Below, piece after piece: positions 30,830 through 44,000 of a stretch of DNA of 64,000 nucleotides (position 1 is its first letter; every line of letters starts with the position of its first letter). The position numbers were made by a program, and so were the translations under genes. This DNA comes from Saccharomycopsis fibuligera x Saccharomycopsis cf. fibuligera (lineage: Eukaryota > Ascomycota > Saccharomycetes > Ascoideales > Saccharomycopsidaceae): the NCBI GenBank assembly GCA_001936135.1, contig CP012817.1:2232001-2296000 (forward strand), read 5' to 3'. The notes under the pieces were generated by a model that was not told the origin of the DNA, made no database searches, and was given only the letters and a program-made list of their open reading frames with translations.

Positions 30830-33235
30830 TCACTTAGTTCCTGCAGTACTCATGGTTAATGTTTGCGCATCGCTAGCATTGCTTGAACTCTCATCACTAC
30901 CATTAAACCCTGAGCCAGTGTCTCTACCGCCATTATTGAACTGACTTGGTGCCCTTCTCAAAGAATTCAAATTGTTAACAGAAGATGGACCGTTGCCAAA
31001 GCTATACGAATGAGAAGTGTGTGGGTGGGGCAAACCTGAAGAACCAGGATGCGATGGAAGATTTTGAAAGACTCTTGGGTCAGCTCCTCCATGATTTCCA
31101 CTTACATTAGCAGAATAGTTGTTTATATTGCCTTGTTGCTGATTTTGTTGTTGTTGATAATTCTGAAGTCCCCTTAGAGGTTGCAAGGGTGTACTACTGT
31201 TAGAGGAAACTTGAGGAAACTGTGCTGGGGCCAGCATTGGAGCTTGATTGGGAGCACTTGGGTCACTAACCGCTTCTTGGTTTGGAGTCACAACGCTGGA
31301 TGGCTGTTGAGACTGTGGCCCGCCTAGAGATCCAGGCGGCGGTGGAACTGCACTACCAGGATTGCCATAAGGGAAATAGCCAAAGTCAGATTGAGGAATC
31401 TGTGGTGGAAATTGACCACTGTGTTGTGGTTGAAGCGCTGGCTGCAAAAGTGGTAACTGCTGAGAGCGGCTATTCGAGCGCTCATTGATAGAGGTGGTGC
31501 TTTGGTTGTTATTCACAGCATTAGATTTGCTACTATCATTGTTGTTGCTTAATTGTTGGCCGCTTGATATATTATTATGGTTTGTGGTTGGTGCGCTGCT
31601 GACAGAGTTTAACGGAGAAATGGCCGAAGCAGAGCCAGGAACACTTTGATTTGCAGGAGTATTGTCTTTGGTCATACCATATTCAAAAACTCCTGTATCG
31701 ACTGTAGATGCTGATTGTGGTGGATAACTGCTAGCATAAGAAGAAATCGATGATGATTTTGGGCCGCTTACAGACCCTGCGCTTCCATTATTCACATTAT
31801 AGGTACCATTAGTAACACCTGTATTGTATAGGGCTGATAGTGGCCTGAAATTATTTGAAGTAGAATCAAAATTAAGAAAAGCGGTCGATGGGTTTTGAGC
31901 CGGTCCTGGGGAGTCTAAATTGTACATGGAGCTTGTGCTTGGAGTGTGTGAGTGGAAACCGCTACTAGACGGGGCAAAAGAAGAAGCAGTAGGAGTGGTA
32001 AGCGTAGACGGAAAATTGTAATTATTCAATGATGGAGAGAATTGGGAACCGTTGTCAAAGTGGTTTCCGCTAGTGTAAGTAGATGTGGATGTTGGGGGAA
32101 GAGCAGATGATAGGTTTGTCTCGTTGATTTGGTTTTGGTCAGATGATCCACCTTGAAGATACTGGTCAGCTAACGGACGTGTTATGCCACCAGCTTTGCT
32201 GTTCAAAGAGTTTGTGATATGTGTGATTTCATTATGCAAGAACTCTAATGGCTCTTTGCGGCCGATGATTCTATGAGGAATACCAGTGCCACCAACGCCG
32301 TTGTGGGCATCTTTAACTTGGCGATTGATACTAAAGTCTTCTGAAACTGTCCATATGTTTTGCGTGTTATATTGGTGATTTACTCGGGTGAAATAAACTG
32401 CGAATCGTGGTGATCTTGATAAAAACAACATAAGCTCACTGTTAAAAATGTTTCTGTTATAGTCTGTCGTGTTTGCAGTTTTGCCCGAAGTTGGTAATAT
32501 ACTGGAAGAATGAACATCATTGAGAGAGAAAAAGATTCTGAATAGCACTTTTTCACCTTCAATTTTAGTACTGAAAAAATAGTTTAGTTCATTATCTTTT
32601 CTTGACAAAATAATTGCCAAGTCCAAAGGATCCGTCATCAAGCTTTCCACGGCAACTGGTGATAAGTTATTTAAAGAGGGAATAAAAAAATAATTTACCG
32701 CTGCATCTTGTTTTACTCTTTGCCAGTGGCCAACGGTAATTGAACTTGCATGTATGAAGCTGTAGTAATCGTTAATAGGCATAGGAATAGTTTTACCTTG
32801 ATCAACTGGCCTGTTATGGAGTCCTACCCTGAGTCTTTCGGCATCAGAGGATTGGTAACTTGTCTGCTGTAACTTTTCCATTTTGCGGACCTTAGCTCTT
32901 CTATTTTGGAACCAAATTCTGACGGATCTTTCCGAAAGACCGATCTTTTGGGAAATCTGCTTTCTAATTTCTGGAGGAGGATTGTGATTTTTTTCGAACT
33001 CTTCCAAAAGAGTTTGTAAGCTGAAACCATTTACTCTTGCTCTTTTAGGGGCGTTGCCTGATGCGGTAGTTTGTGATGATGAAGATCCAGGCGGGGTTGA
33101 TGGCAGGGACCCCGACGTCGCTGCATTGTCGGCGGTTGTGGCATTCGTCGTCGAGTTGACAGAATACTGGTTAGGATAAAACTGGTTTGATCTCGATATC
33201 TGTTGGGAGAACGGGTTTGAATATGACATTATCAT
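30830..33235 (-). CDS. PHO2: homeodomain transcription factor Pho2/Grf10
   Basis: 801 residues from the ATG at 33235 (another ATG is two codons downstream). The homeodomain, about 64-122, contains KRARVNGFSLQTLLEEF and the recognition helix RSVRIWFQNRRAKVRKM. A second conserved block at about 150-330 (SSITVGHWQRV, LNNLSPVAVESLM, ELNYFFSTKIEG, LFRIFFSLNDV, SPRFAVYFTRV) matches S. cerevisiae Pho2 segment by segment, which separates it from Yox1/Yhp1. Pho2 is a nuclear cofactor of Pho4, Bas1 and Swi5 for phosphate, purine and HO genes; the Candida ortholog is GRF10. The protein is longer than Pho2 (559) because of a Ser/Asn/Gln/Pro-rich, prion-like tail of about 470 residues. Its 5' side faces 13.4 kb without genes. 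Confidence 0.95.
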   Translation of the reverse strand: MIMSYSNPFSQQISRSNQFYPNQYSVNSTTNATTADNAATSGSLPSTPPGSSSSQTTASGNAPKRARVNGFSLQTLLEEFEKNHNPPPEIRKQISQKIGLSERSVRIWFQNRRAKVRKMEKLQQTSYQSSDAERLRVGLHNRPVDQGKTIPMPINDYYSFIHASSITVGHWQRVKQDAAVNYFFIPSLNNLSPVAVESLMTDPLDLAIILSRKDNELNYFFSTKIEGEKVLFRIFFSLNDVHSSSILPTSGKTANTTDYNRNIFNSELMLFLSRSPRFAVYFTRVNHQYNTQNIWTVSEDFSINRQVKDAHNGVGGTGIPHRIIGRKEPLEFLHNEITHITNSLNSKAGGITRPLADQYLQGGSSDQNQINETNLSSALPPTSTSTYTSGNHFDNGSQFSPSLNNYNFPSTLTTPTASSFAPSSSGFHSHTPSTSSMYNLDSPGPAQNPSTAFLNFDSTSNNFRPLSALYNTGVTNGTYNVNNGSAGSVSGPKSSSISSYASSYPPQSASTVDTGVFEYGMTKDNTPANQSVPGSASAISPLNSVSSAPTTNHNNISSGQQLSNNNDSSKSNAVNNNQSTTSINERSNSRSQQLPLLQPALQPQHSGQFPPQIPQSDFGYFPYGNPGSAVPPPPGSLGGPQSQQPSSVVTPNQEAVSDPSAPNQAPMLAPAQFPQVSSNSSTPLQPLRGLQNYQQQQNQQQGNINNYSANVSGNHGGADPRVFQNLPSHPGSSGLPHPHTSHSYSFGNGPSSVNNLNSLRRAPSQFNNGGRDTGSGFNGSDESSSNASDAQTLTMSTAGTK

Positions 33236-33325
33236 CGGCAACGATTTTTATATTCGGGTTGGTTTTCTTCTTAGTCAGAGGACTGATATTAGCTTAACAG
33301 CTTCTCTAGGGGAAAAAGCAGAAAA

Positions 33326-33326
<1 letters not shown>

Positions 33327-33360
<34 letters not shown>
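33327..33360 (+). repeat. A34 homopolymer next to the PHO2 start
   Basis: A run of 34 A (T34 on the PHO2 strand), 92 bp upstream of the start codon. A poly(dA:dT) tract here would be expected to exclude nucleosomes. Confidence 0.95.
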
Positions 33361-33361
<1 letters not shown>

Positions 33362-34315
33362 AAACAGGAAACGATTTCGAGGAACCAAAGCAAATTGATA
33401 ACTATAGTATAACAAGCGAGCTGGAGTTAATTAATTCCAGTGCTTGGGGGGTCGGTAGGGGTAAGATATTGGTGATAGAGGCAAAAGCTAATTGCGGTGA
33501 CTTAAGCTCAGCACAGCAATGGACGAAGGAATAATGGCAAGTATATAATTGACAAGCTAAGATGTTGAGACACAGCAGAGGCAATTCTATGGAACAGTAA
33601 TTTGTAATTAATTACTGTCAAGATCAAGCAAAATTAAATGACGCCTCTGGAAGAGATAGAGCGGAAGAAAGAGAGAGGAGGCAGAGGTAGGGAAGAAAGA
33701 AAGAAATTACAACTAGAAAATTAAAAGTGGAGGATGGGACTGTATTTAAAAACCCGCTGATGGATAAAATTGAGAAGAGGTAAGCGCCATGCAAGGTCCA
33801 AAAAAGAAAAAAGGTTGAGAGAAATCATTAAAATCTGAGAAGAAAAAAAAGAGCATAGAAGACAGTGTTGGAAACAGAAAAAGCCCAGATCAAAGCGTCA
33901 ACAAGACACAAATTCACCAGGTATGCAGGCAAATAAAGTATTCTAGGTGCATGGCGCTAAAGGCTATTCAACATCATCACTGCAATTACAGCAGGAAACC
34001 AGAAAGACAATAGCCAATTAAGTAGCATACGTCTTGCAGGGCACTGCAGGTAGGTGCTACTGCTGCTCTCTTCCCAGCAGTAACCCCTGTAAAACACACA
34101 CGCACGCACAGGAAACAGAAAATTATATTGCCTTCAGGCTATATCTACAGGTCGCACAGAAGTTGTATGCAGCAGTAGCTGTCTAAGCACCGGCGCGCGT
34201 GCCGGTGCGTATAAACACATACATTCTTGCCTGTGAGAGACGTATCATATTTTCCATTTCGCAGTACAACACAGCGAAGAGCATTTTACTGCACAACTCA
34301 ACATAATGCAATGCG

Positions 34316-34353
34316 ATATATATATATATAATATATATATATAATATATATAT
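34316..34353 (+). repeat. alternating (AT)n repeat with two AA interruptions
   Basis: 38 bp of alternating AT in three blocks, self-complementary and able to form a cruciform. Confidence 0.9.
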
Positions 34354-36825
34354 GCACATATAATTGATGCGTTTTGCAGGCCTCAGCACAGCTGTACGAT
34401 GCAGCATACTATTCCATACTATGGTGCGCCGCCGTACATACGCCCAACCTGAACACTATTGGTTTTTTTTACTTTTATTTTGATTTTTTTATTTTTATTT
34501 TTATTTTTATTTTTTCACCATTATATTTTTAACTCTGATTTGTAGGATCGCAGCACTAAACGACTTCTCTTTCTGTACCCTGACGCTCTGCGACGCGCGG
34601 CAACCCGGATCTCTATTGATTTCCTGGAAGTGCGTAGTTACGTAATTGGATTGCATGAGACTATGGCCAGCTGCTATAGTGAACATCGAAAGACTGCCAC
34701 ATAGGGGAAAAAGGAGAAGAGAAAGCGAAGAAAGTTTTTTAACCTGCAGTCGGAAACCAGCTAGTCAGCGGAGTAAGCCATCAGCGCGACAATCGCCAGT
34801 GGCAACCAGGGTTATAGGCAGTTGGCAGTCGTTGACAGCAGTCACACTGGCAGCCGGTGGGCAGAAGTAAAACATTTGCTCTTTCTTTTTTGGTGCGTAC
34901 AACACATGTGCTAATTCCGCTCAGTATAGCCCAAGATCTGAACAGCCAACAACTGTCTATCGCAGAGCCACATCAATGCGCTGCGCTTTCCCGTCAGGCC
35001 TTCGTAGGCTTTGAACGCCACTGGGGGGAATGAAACCGGAGCTGTATTGCACACACATGCCATGTGTCTGGGCTCTGCGTTCGTTTTCGGCCGCGGGTCG
35101 CGTTCCGCAAGCCGGCCCCCCGCCTGTTGGCTACTCGCGGGAAGGACTACTTTCCTTCCTCCAGACACATACACGCGCCCTGGCACACCCCCCAGACAGC
35201 GCTGTTGAACGCGCCAAAGCTGGGCTCAGTACGAGGGCGGTGCCTCTGGTGCTCGTTTCCCCAGCATTGCCCGGGTTGTCGTAATTGGTAGCTGTGTACT
35301 CGGTCAAGCTGATCGTGATCAGAAGCAAGAAAATCCTGCTCGTAAAACTGTCATTTGACGCTGTGGACTTCCTGTGGTTAATCACACAGACAGCTTGTCT
35401 TTGAGGCACGCCCACCGAAAAGTAAACACCACGAGCGGTACTCAGTGCTACGCTGAGATTGAGGCGAAATGCCACGCGGGCCTGCGCCCTGGCACGGAAA
35501 CGGGAAGGTGTCGGCTTTATCCATGTTCTGGGAGATAGAGCTATCTGCGGGCGGCAGCGCCCGTCCATCTGCCAATCTTACAGGACGAGCCAGGGCGGGT
35601 CACGGCTGGTGTTGGCGGCGTTGTACTGTACGTTCAACTGTATCGCAAAACGGTTCCTATTGCCATAGGTAGGTCTCTCAGCTCCCGTACACAGAGCTAA
35701 GGCTGTGCTGCCAAAGCTAGTGTCTGGGTATAGGCATCTTCGCGGGCCGCATCCTCAATCTCCAGTCCTACAGGACTTTTGGCGCTGTGCTTTTCGCCCA
35801 ATGTTTGACACATTGAGCTACGGCGGCACGGCGGGTAAAACAACAACAATCCAAGACGACGGGAAATGTGGCTGTTAACGAAAACCTCAGTTACGGCCCA
35901 AATGGAACGCTGAAAGTTGCTTCAACATTACCGATATATACGGGGATCCCGGTCCTGCTGGTTCCCCAGCATTTGCAAACCACTTTAGAGCACGCATACT
36001 GAAAGTAGTTGCTGCATTTTAGTTTTGCAGTACTCGCTTTCACTAATTGCGCTTCAAATTTATCTGATTCACCTAGCAAACCTAGTCTGGTTTTTGCAAA
36101 CAATTCCGCTGGTGTTTGTGTACTGTCAAAATGACAATTAGCCCAGCAGCTCACAATACCAAAACGGTAAATTAATTTTCGCTACCACTCCATCAAAGCA
36201 ACTGTAGTGCTTCGCCAATTAAAGATTTTTGGCCTCGTAATTTCGAGAAGCTAGCAACTAGTCGGCCGCTTCCCGCAACACATGCTAAACAACAAGCCAC
36301 CCTGGGCCCGAAAAGGCTTACCGCATGTGGCTCGGCTCCCGATCCAGCCGTTTTTTCATCTCTGCCAAAGCGGGACTGCGGGCACGCCGAAACATTTGAC
36401 AAAACATGGATTTTGTTCTTGGCGGGCGGTGAGAATTAGGGTTTGACTACAACCTGTATATGTATAGTCTAGCTGGAAAGCTCTTATAGGCCGCTGCCGG
36501 CGCAGTGCGAGCCCTCTATGTGTTTGGAGAAAGGTTTGGCTCTGATCCCGGCTCAAGCATATTGTAGGGCCCCTGACGTAAGTAAACTAACAGTTGGACA
36601 TGCATGTCCGGCTACATTTACAGCTTCGACTATATCCAAAAAAACACAACCATCGGCCGCTGAGCGCCAGTCTCGGAAAACCGCGGGGGCACACGATTTT
36701 CCCTTGCAGCAGTAGCATTGAGGGTATTTTCAGAGCAGCTGTCACGGCAAGAAGACAATGCGCTGTTACCCAATAGACAGGACAATGGTAAGCGCATTGC
36801 ACGGGTGCGCTTACTGTGTCCAGTC

Positions 36826-36852
36826 CGACGCCGACGCCAACGCCAACGCCGA
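36826..36852 (+). repeat. hexamer tandem repeat GACGCC/AACGCC
   Basis: About 4.5 head-to-tail units with G/A variation at the first base, in the GC-rich block. Confidence 0.85.
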
Positions 36853-38539
36853 CAGGGAGGGGAGGAGGAGCGTTGATGTCCAGGAGATAGTGCCAACAAG
36901 AATAAAAACGGAAGACAAAAAGCTGCAACAGCAGCACACCGTCCGTGCAAATGCCCCTTGTTTTGATATTCTTTTCTACTTCTTGCACACTGTCCACTTC
37001 ACGGTACATGTCTGTCTGTGTCTACCTGCGGGACGTGCCCGACATACTTGCTGAGCTAGCCGGAAATTGCACGGTTCGGGAACCGCGATTTGCGATCACC
37101 ATCCTGTACAGCCGCTTAGTTGCCACCGTCCCCAGCCGCTCCTCGGAAAAGACCAAAGTGTGTTTGGTTGGCACAGAAAGCGCGTATGTGTTGTGTCACT
37201 GCCCACGACGACTGGGCCTTGCACAGGGCTTTTGAGTTGAGCTGGCTCAGCAAAAGAGATTCGCTTGGTTTGTTTGTGTTTTGTTTTCTAGCTTTTTAGT
37301 TTTCCTATGCCGATGACGCTATTTTTCACCGAAGTCCAAGTCCAGCGATTGGCAGTGTCTGGGGCGCTATACGACATTGGTTCCATGCTAGCCAAGTGAG
37401 CGGTCTAGATTAGATTGCTGCTGCCTGCTGTCTGTCCAGTCATTTTGAGTACTCGGATGTTTATGATGACCCGACAAGCACAGCAGCAGTACCCGGGAAC
37501 CAAAGCCGGAAAAACGCGCTATAGCTTTCTCTGGGAAGAGAAAAAGAGTGTCCATAAGGCAGACATAGATATATCTTGTGAGTCCTTCGGCCAGCGCATT
37601 GCCAGACTAGGATAGTTCTCGATATAAGGTTTGAGGCGTTCTTAGTGTGCTGCATTTGCTGTTTTTCTAAAACACTCATTTTTTGTAGATTCTGCTGTCA
37701 CATTTTTTTCGGCTGTTTCGTCTGACTGCTAAATTATTTCTCGGACGCCCTGCCAGTTTTTGCAATCTGCTGTTTGCTGGATCATGAGTGTCTAATTGTC
37801 ACTAATTAATATTCACATACGTTGCGCACTCCTTCACATGGACGCTGGATCCAACAGCAAAACCTAACTTTATTGCAAGAATCCAAAGGGAAGGGACAAA
37901 GAACAAAAAGATTACAATAGTAAGGCTCTTTGTCAGATGCAACGCCTCATGCCACCGTCAGGAGTGGAATTCTCTTTTGTACATAGAAACCTTTTGCCCC
38001 GCTGCTCTGGACCGGGTGTTGGCCAAGAACCCACTCGCAATTTGCCCTTCGCCACTGTCCACCGCCGCACACCATCCGTTCCGTGCGATTTCCGTCTTTG
38101 GAAGCATGCCTGTTGGCAATGTTTCTCCGCTAGTATTCTTAGGACTTCCAGGCTGCAAATTTCGTCATTGGAAACATATGTGGCTTGCCCCGGGAAACGT
38201 TAAATGCGTGCCACGGTGCTTGGATTGTAAGGTTGTACGCTGGCTAAGGCGCACGAAATCGGTGTAGTAAGCTGTATAATATATAGGAAAGTAACGTTGT
38301 TGTTAGCGAAAACAATAAACACACCGACAACGTTGGACATTGGTCAGTTAAAAATCCCTGTGTACTTTCTCCTTCCCTATTGTTCTCACAGCAATGTTTA
38401 CTGTTCCGGTACACTGAGAACGACCTAATGAAACAGCTTTTTGAATCTTCGAACACACGGGACCTTGCCTAAAGACAAAAGGTTCAAAAATACATATCCT
38501 GAAATTGCATGTTATGGTATGGCTTTTGCTTTCTCATTC

Positions 38540-38545
<6 letters not shown>

Positions 38546-38574
<29 letters not shown>
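38546..38574 (+). repeat. A29 homopolymer
   Basis: A run of 29 A near the distal end of the GC-rich block. Confidence 0.95.
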
Positions 38575-38577
<3 letters not shown>

Positions 38578-41000
38578 AACTCTGACCGTATTGGAAGCAT
38601 CTGCTGCACTAGCACACGCAGGCCTGCTGCGGTGCTAAGAAGACAGGGTCTGCCAGACATGCAGGATGCAGAGGTCCTCAGACAAAGGAGTGTCATGTAG
38701 AACAGATGCATTAGGGCGTGTGACAAATTAGAGTGACAGTAGCTCAAAATCTTAAACCTTCAAGGTTTGCTACTGCAGACAGGCGCCTGCGGAAACAGAT
38801 GAGATTGGCAAGTAGTGATGAGAGTCAGATGCAGCATATCTGGAGGCGGAGACGTACCAGCAGCCGCGCATTCAAAAAGAGGAGCAGATGCCTTTATGGG
38901 GCTCAAAGCAATGTCTCGGTGATTGTGCGAGCACAAGCGTATTCATTCAGGGTGCCCGGAGGGTGGTAGGAGACAGATAGCCCGGCGTAGAAAGAAGGTC
39001 TGTGTTTTCCTCCCGTACGCTTTGCACTCATTCTTACTCGCTTTTCTTTTTGCTTCTTTGGTTTCGTTTCATTTGGTATCTCTAAGTGTCTATTTCAGCT
39101 GATCATTTCTGTTTGACTTCATCTGGATTTCCTTCACTAACAGCCATCTGCTTTTTGACTACCTTTAAGCCCTCAATTGCTGCCATCGCCGCTGTCGCTA
39201 AATTACCCCTGTGCTGTAATTACGAATATACAATCGCGGTGTCTAATAATAGTTTATCAACAAAATGCGAGTAAACTTTTGGCACGTATTTACGACAACT
39301 TGTTATTGATCTTGTTCATTTCACCTGTAATTAAGTCCCAATATTCTGTTTTCCGTTGCCTTTTTTGTTTGCTTCTCTTGTTTGCTTTCCCAGCTGACAG
39401 CGGACAAAAATGATTACTCAGAACCATGCCGCTATTCCACCTTGACTCAAAGGTGATATTTGAATTTTGACTCCGATCTCTGCGACCTGCACAGCGCATG
39501 CGACCCTATCTAACGCACTCTACGGATCATTCTCTGCAGTTGAAGCCATCATGATTCTTAGCGTCAAATAAGACTCTCCGGCAGACGAAGAATAACGCAG
39601 GAAATTGGACAGGTTGAAGAGACACGGACGACGATGGCCAGTGCACTGTGCCAGTTAATGCTCTAACCTGCTAAGCTAGAGCCACAATCCGTAAACAACA
39701 GTTGAGCAAGAGTCAATGTGCTGCAATTTCCATTGAAAAGCCCCTTTTTGGTTTATGCGCTCACAAATTGTTTTTTTTACCTGGAATGGATACTGCTGTT
39801 GGCTACCGGCCAGCTATGTTTACTTTACAATGTGTTTTGTGATTCAATGGGAATGCTAGACTGGTAGGTAGTTACATGAAAGATAAGTCAACCCAACAAC
39901 TGCCTGTTGACAGCTGTTCAATATATATATATTAATGAGAGAAAAAGAAAAGGCTGAAGTCAAGATTTCAAAGAATTCTTTTTGTTGCAAATATACTACT
40001 TATTCGCAGGTAATGGTTTTTATTAAGAATATTCGCGACTGCAATGTAAACTATCTCTACTATGTCATCTTTCTGCCATACTTTTGAAATACTTCTCGTA
40101 TTTCAAGACTGAGACCTGTTTGTCAAACTTCTCTTGGGAACAGATATTTTGGTGTCTCAGCTTACTCTTGCCCTTTTGAATTACACCTACTTGATTTTCC
40201 TTTATTAAGATACGTTTGTTTGTTTTTTTACAATATCGATGCAAACTTTGCGTTGTCTGAAAGTGTGAAAGCACTCGTATCAATGCGTGCAGGGCTGCTG
40301 GCATGATCTTTTCCTATAGCAACTAAAAGCATAAAATATATAAAGACGAAAAACAAAAACATAAACAAATACTCTTTTTTTTTCAATTGGTCGCTGCAAA
40401 AAACAATGCGGTTTGATCATATAGTATACTTCTAGAATTTAGTCGGTGCCAATTTCAACCGTATGCCGATGCAGAGCAGCAAATTAGCAAAACGTTTTTG
40501 ATTTGATTGACAAAGATGTATGCAATGGGCGTCAGCCGCCCAATTTCTTTTCAGTGTGATGTGGCTGATACACGCTATTGTTCTACAAAAATTTTGATTT
40601 CTCGCATATTGCTGAAAAAGCTTTATAGTTATACTTGTTTCAACAAAGAACTTCGGCTAGATGGCTGGATACAAGTTTATGTACAATTAGAAGATATATA
40701 CATGCAAAAATAGATAAGAAATTGAAAAAAAGAAATTGCCAAACAATGAAATGAACCACTGTGAAATATACTTACATTTGTGATTCCGGTCGGTCAGATC
40801 CCAATTTTTTTTTTCAAATTGCAAGACTGTTTGGTTTGGCAATAGTCAGTTGACTGACGAGTTGAAAGGACTGTTGATGTATGCTTTATGGTACGAGCCG
40901 ATTTTCTCATTCTGCAACGTTTTGTCAAGCTAATGCTACCTGACAGCAACACATCACAACTCCCCAAGCTATATCACTCATATGCAGTTCACGCTTTCTA

Positions 41001-41002
<2 letters not shown>

Positions 41003-41044
<42 letters not shown>
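41003..41044 (+). repeat. T42 homopolymer
   Basis: The longest homopolymer of the window: 42 T, then A and seven more T. Confidence 0.95.
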
Positions 41045-41046
<2 letters not shown>

Positions 41047-44000
41047 TTTTTTCTTAGAGCTCTTTGCTCAAACTTGAACTTTTCCATACATAAAAAAACT
41101 GCAGATCATACTTATCAACGTTTTCTTTTGAAAGCCCCAAGGCACACTGAAGTTGAGACAAGATTTGTTTTCAAAGCAAACATAAAGTGAGGATTGAAAA
41201 CATTGCACCATTGCAAAGCAGGGGCCAAAGCCATGCAATTATAGGCAAAAAAGCTCTTGTGGATATTATCGAAATGGATCTTTTTGCTCATCTTCTAGGA
41301 CTCAACTTTATCCTAAATAAAAAGCAAGAGGTTGGATGCAGATCTGTTGGTTGTTTGCATAACTAGTAGGGCTAACGGTTGAATTAAATCCCAATTCTCT
41401 AAACTAATATAAATCCGTACCCAGTTAGTAACCTCTTTGGTTTGTTTTTTCTTGTCCCCGCTTGATCCTTCCGTTGCTTTGCATAAGAACATATATGTTT
41501 GATGCACATAACTTGATCTACGTGTATATTGCCAAATCACAGCAGAAGGAATAAAAATTCAATTTCTGAAATAAAAAAATTAACCGTTTTTTTATGTAGC
41601 AGTAGCAAAAAAAATAAACGATACAGACAAACACATTTGCATGTTATAGTTTTTAGAGGCTCACTTAAAGATCAAAAAAATGATTTAGGCTCAACTTTAA
41701 TGACAATTTTGGCAACAATAACGGTTATCCAGAAAGAGCTAAACTTACTGGAGAATGAGCTGTTTACTTTCTTTAATTATTTGTTTTTGCATCTGGGGGT
41801 GCTTTGCAACTAGTTGTGCACCGACATTAATTACAAGAGTGCTCGAATAACAACCAAAATTTGTGTGAAGGCCCAAAACAGAAACATAAGACAATTAAAA
41901 AACAAATCCTTAAATATGCTGTCCAAAACGGTCTAAAAAATTACCAATCTGAGTATTAATTAAAAAATTGTCATCAAAGTAGCCATCAGAATGTTCTGAA
42001 ATGTATGGAATTTTTTGACCAATATGTTTTTCTCTTACTAGAAGCATTGGCAACAATAATCTATGAGCAAAACCGCAAGCCATATGTTATGTTGGTTGTG
42101 TTCTATGTTCTGTGTTCCACAGTAGCGGCACTTTGCGGATAACACCAATCTGGAAAAAGCCTGTGTCAAAATGCAGATATCTGTCAATAGCGTTTCGAAT
42201 AGCATTATAACGCATAAAACTTATCAAATTCAGGTTTTTGTAGTAAATAAGTTCCAGTGTATGTATGCAGGATTATGCGCAAATAACGGTGATCTCTAAC
42301 AGTTGCATAAAAATCATAGTCACATATTCATACATTAGGATGCATGGGATCTATGAAGGTAGGGTACACCTAGAGCTTAGATACAAGTTCAGCGGTCGTT
42401 TCACTAAATATTTGCCATGAAATTTGTTTCGAAACTGAGCTCAGATTATTGAAGTCACGTCTTTAGTTTTTTTAATCAAAGTGCTATACGCGGCATATTG
42501 AAGTTAAATAACCTCAATAATATATGAGGTTTGCAAAATTGTCTGTTGTGGAAATACACTAAAGTAAAAGCTGTTTTGTTAAGTCTGCCCGGTGATAGCT
42601 TTAGTACCATTTTTTGGTGACATGGCGCCAATCAAACCAAAGGGCTCTGTCTAGACCTTGAAAAAGGTACAACTCAAGAGACCACTGAATACGCATTAAT
42701 ATGACAACAGACAACGAGGTTAATTAGGTAAAAGCGCTGTACATCTCGTACTTTCCGATGACTCCTGAATACCGGGTTTGATATTGATCTGCCAGTTTTT
42801 ACATTAGTCAATTCTGAATAATAGCAGGTTTTATTGTTAAAGAAAAACTACAAACTTTTGTTAACAAAACTTAGACTTGATATTGTTCGGAACTTCGTAA
42901 ATTCTGATATGTATTATTATGGTTTACTAAAAAGGCTACGCACTTAAAATAAGTGTTCACTTGACTGTGCTATTACTTTTCTAAGAAAAAGTGCCTCACT
43001 AACTTATTCCTGTGTCAAAATTCTTATTTGGGAAAGCAAATTTTTCTTTTGCAATATGGTCAACATTACTTTTCATTTGAATAATTTTGGGTTCGGACAA
43101 AATGATATAGATAAACTAAAGGGCAGAACACGCCCGCACTTTCATCGAATTTTAACTTTTTGCTTTATTTTTGCCAGTCCATCTCTACTTGCAATACTGC
43201 AAGTGAGACAAATGTCCGATTTTTAAACAAAATCTCGGCTAATTTACCTAGTGTCAATTATGTCTTGCAGACAAGTTATTACCCCCACAAAAGACTGCAA
43301 TTCTGAGATGTCTTTAGCAATTTTCTTTATTTTTGTTTTCTTTTTTCAGCTTTATTATTTAACTCGTAAGAACGCTTAAAAAAACAAAAAAACAAATGCG
43401 TTGCAGAAAACTGAAACAGTGCGTAACATTCGTGCTACTACTGTAATCTCATTCAAGGAAGCCCAAAGGACGATCGCTCAATACTAGCCGATCAAACTTT
43501 AGATGAAAGGTAAGACCTTTTAGAATTATTTTAATACAAACAATCATACTGAAGTCTGCTTGTCTTGCTGCACTTGCTCCTAGAAACCATTTTAAGTAGT
43601 GATAAGCTTATTGTGGGTCTATTAATAGTCTATAAAAGGAAAAAAGTAACATTAAGATCTGCTCTGCAGACTTCTCCAACCAGGGGACTTAAAAATTCCT
43701 TTCGAGTTTACAGATACCAGCGGATTTTATGAACTTCAACGACATAAAATGTACGAATGTTAGCCTGCATGCGGGAACACTTTGGAACTGCAGACTTGTT
43801 ATTATTGATTGAATGTTATAATTTGTTTTTGCATTACAACACAACAATAAAAAGTTACTCAATATTTTGATTTAGACTTGCTCCGACTGACGTTTTTAGC
43901 CATTAGTAGACTATTTTTGTTAAGTCAAAGCCTTACTAAATTGTCGAACGGTTAAAAGAATGCAGCTGACAATTTACTAAACATTCTCGTGAATGACAAA

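Larger units (their letters stand above)
33236..34500. other. PHO2-proximal upstream region, AT-mixed, with homopolymer and AT repeat
   Basis: Contains A34 at 33327-33360 about 90 bp upstream of the PHO2 ATG (transcript leader or core promoter), a purine-rich stretch at 33630-33890, and an alternating AT repeat at 34316-34353. No gene. Confidence 0.6.
34501..39600. other. 5-kb GC-rich gene-free block upstream of PHO2
   Basis: Base composition rises to about half GC. One counted line, 35101-35160, is 39/60. The longest open frames, at 35131-35568 and 36587-37009 (both minus), are about 140 codons, have no family likeness and are what GC-rich sequence gives by chance. Inside are a hexamer repeat at 36826-36852, A29 at 38546-38574, and a 12-mer TTCCCCAGCATT found twice (35257-35268, 35962-35973). 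No tRNA, snRNA or known ncRNA was recognised. Confidence 0.6.

Noticed and set aside
34911-37235. Several overlapping open frames of 65-145 codons in the GC-rich block.
   Set aside because: They overlap on both strands, lack family likeness and strong ATG context, and are expected by chance in GC-rich DNA.
39639-39685. tRNA-like 5' half on the minus strand (A-box and D-arm TAGCTTAGCAGGTTAGAGC).
   Set aside because: The D-arm folds well, but the anticodon stem pairs at only three of five positions, there is no T-arm or B-box downstream, and no 3' acceptor strand is present. At best a tRNA fragment.
40767-40777. ATACTTACATT resembling the 5' end of U1 snRNA.
   Set aside because: The match stops after 8 bases, and nothing downstream resembles U1 structure or an Sm site.
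42886-42892. TTCGGAA in the AT-rich block as a CDEIII core.
   Set aside because: The flanking bases do not fit the wider CDEIII consensus and no CDEI lies at CDEII distance.
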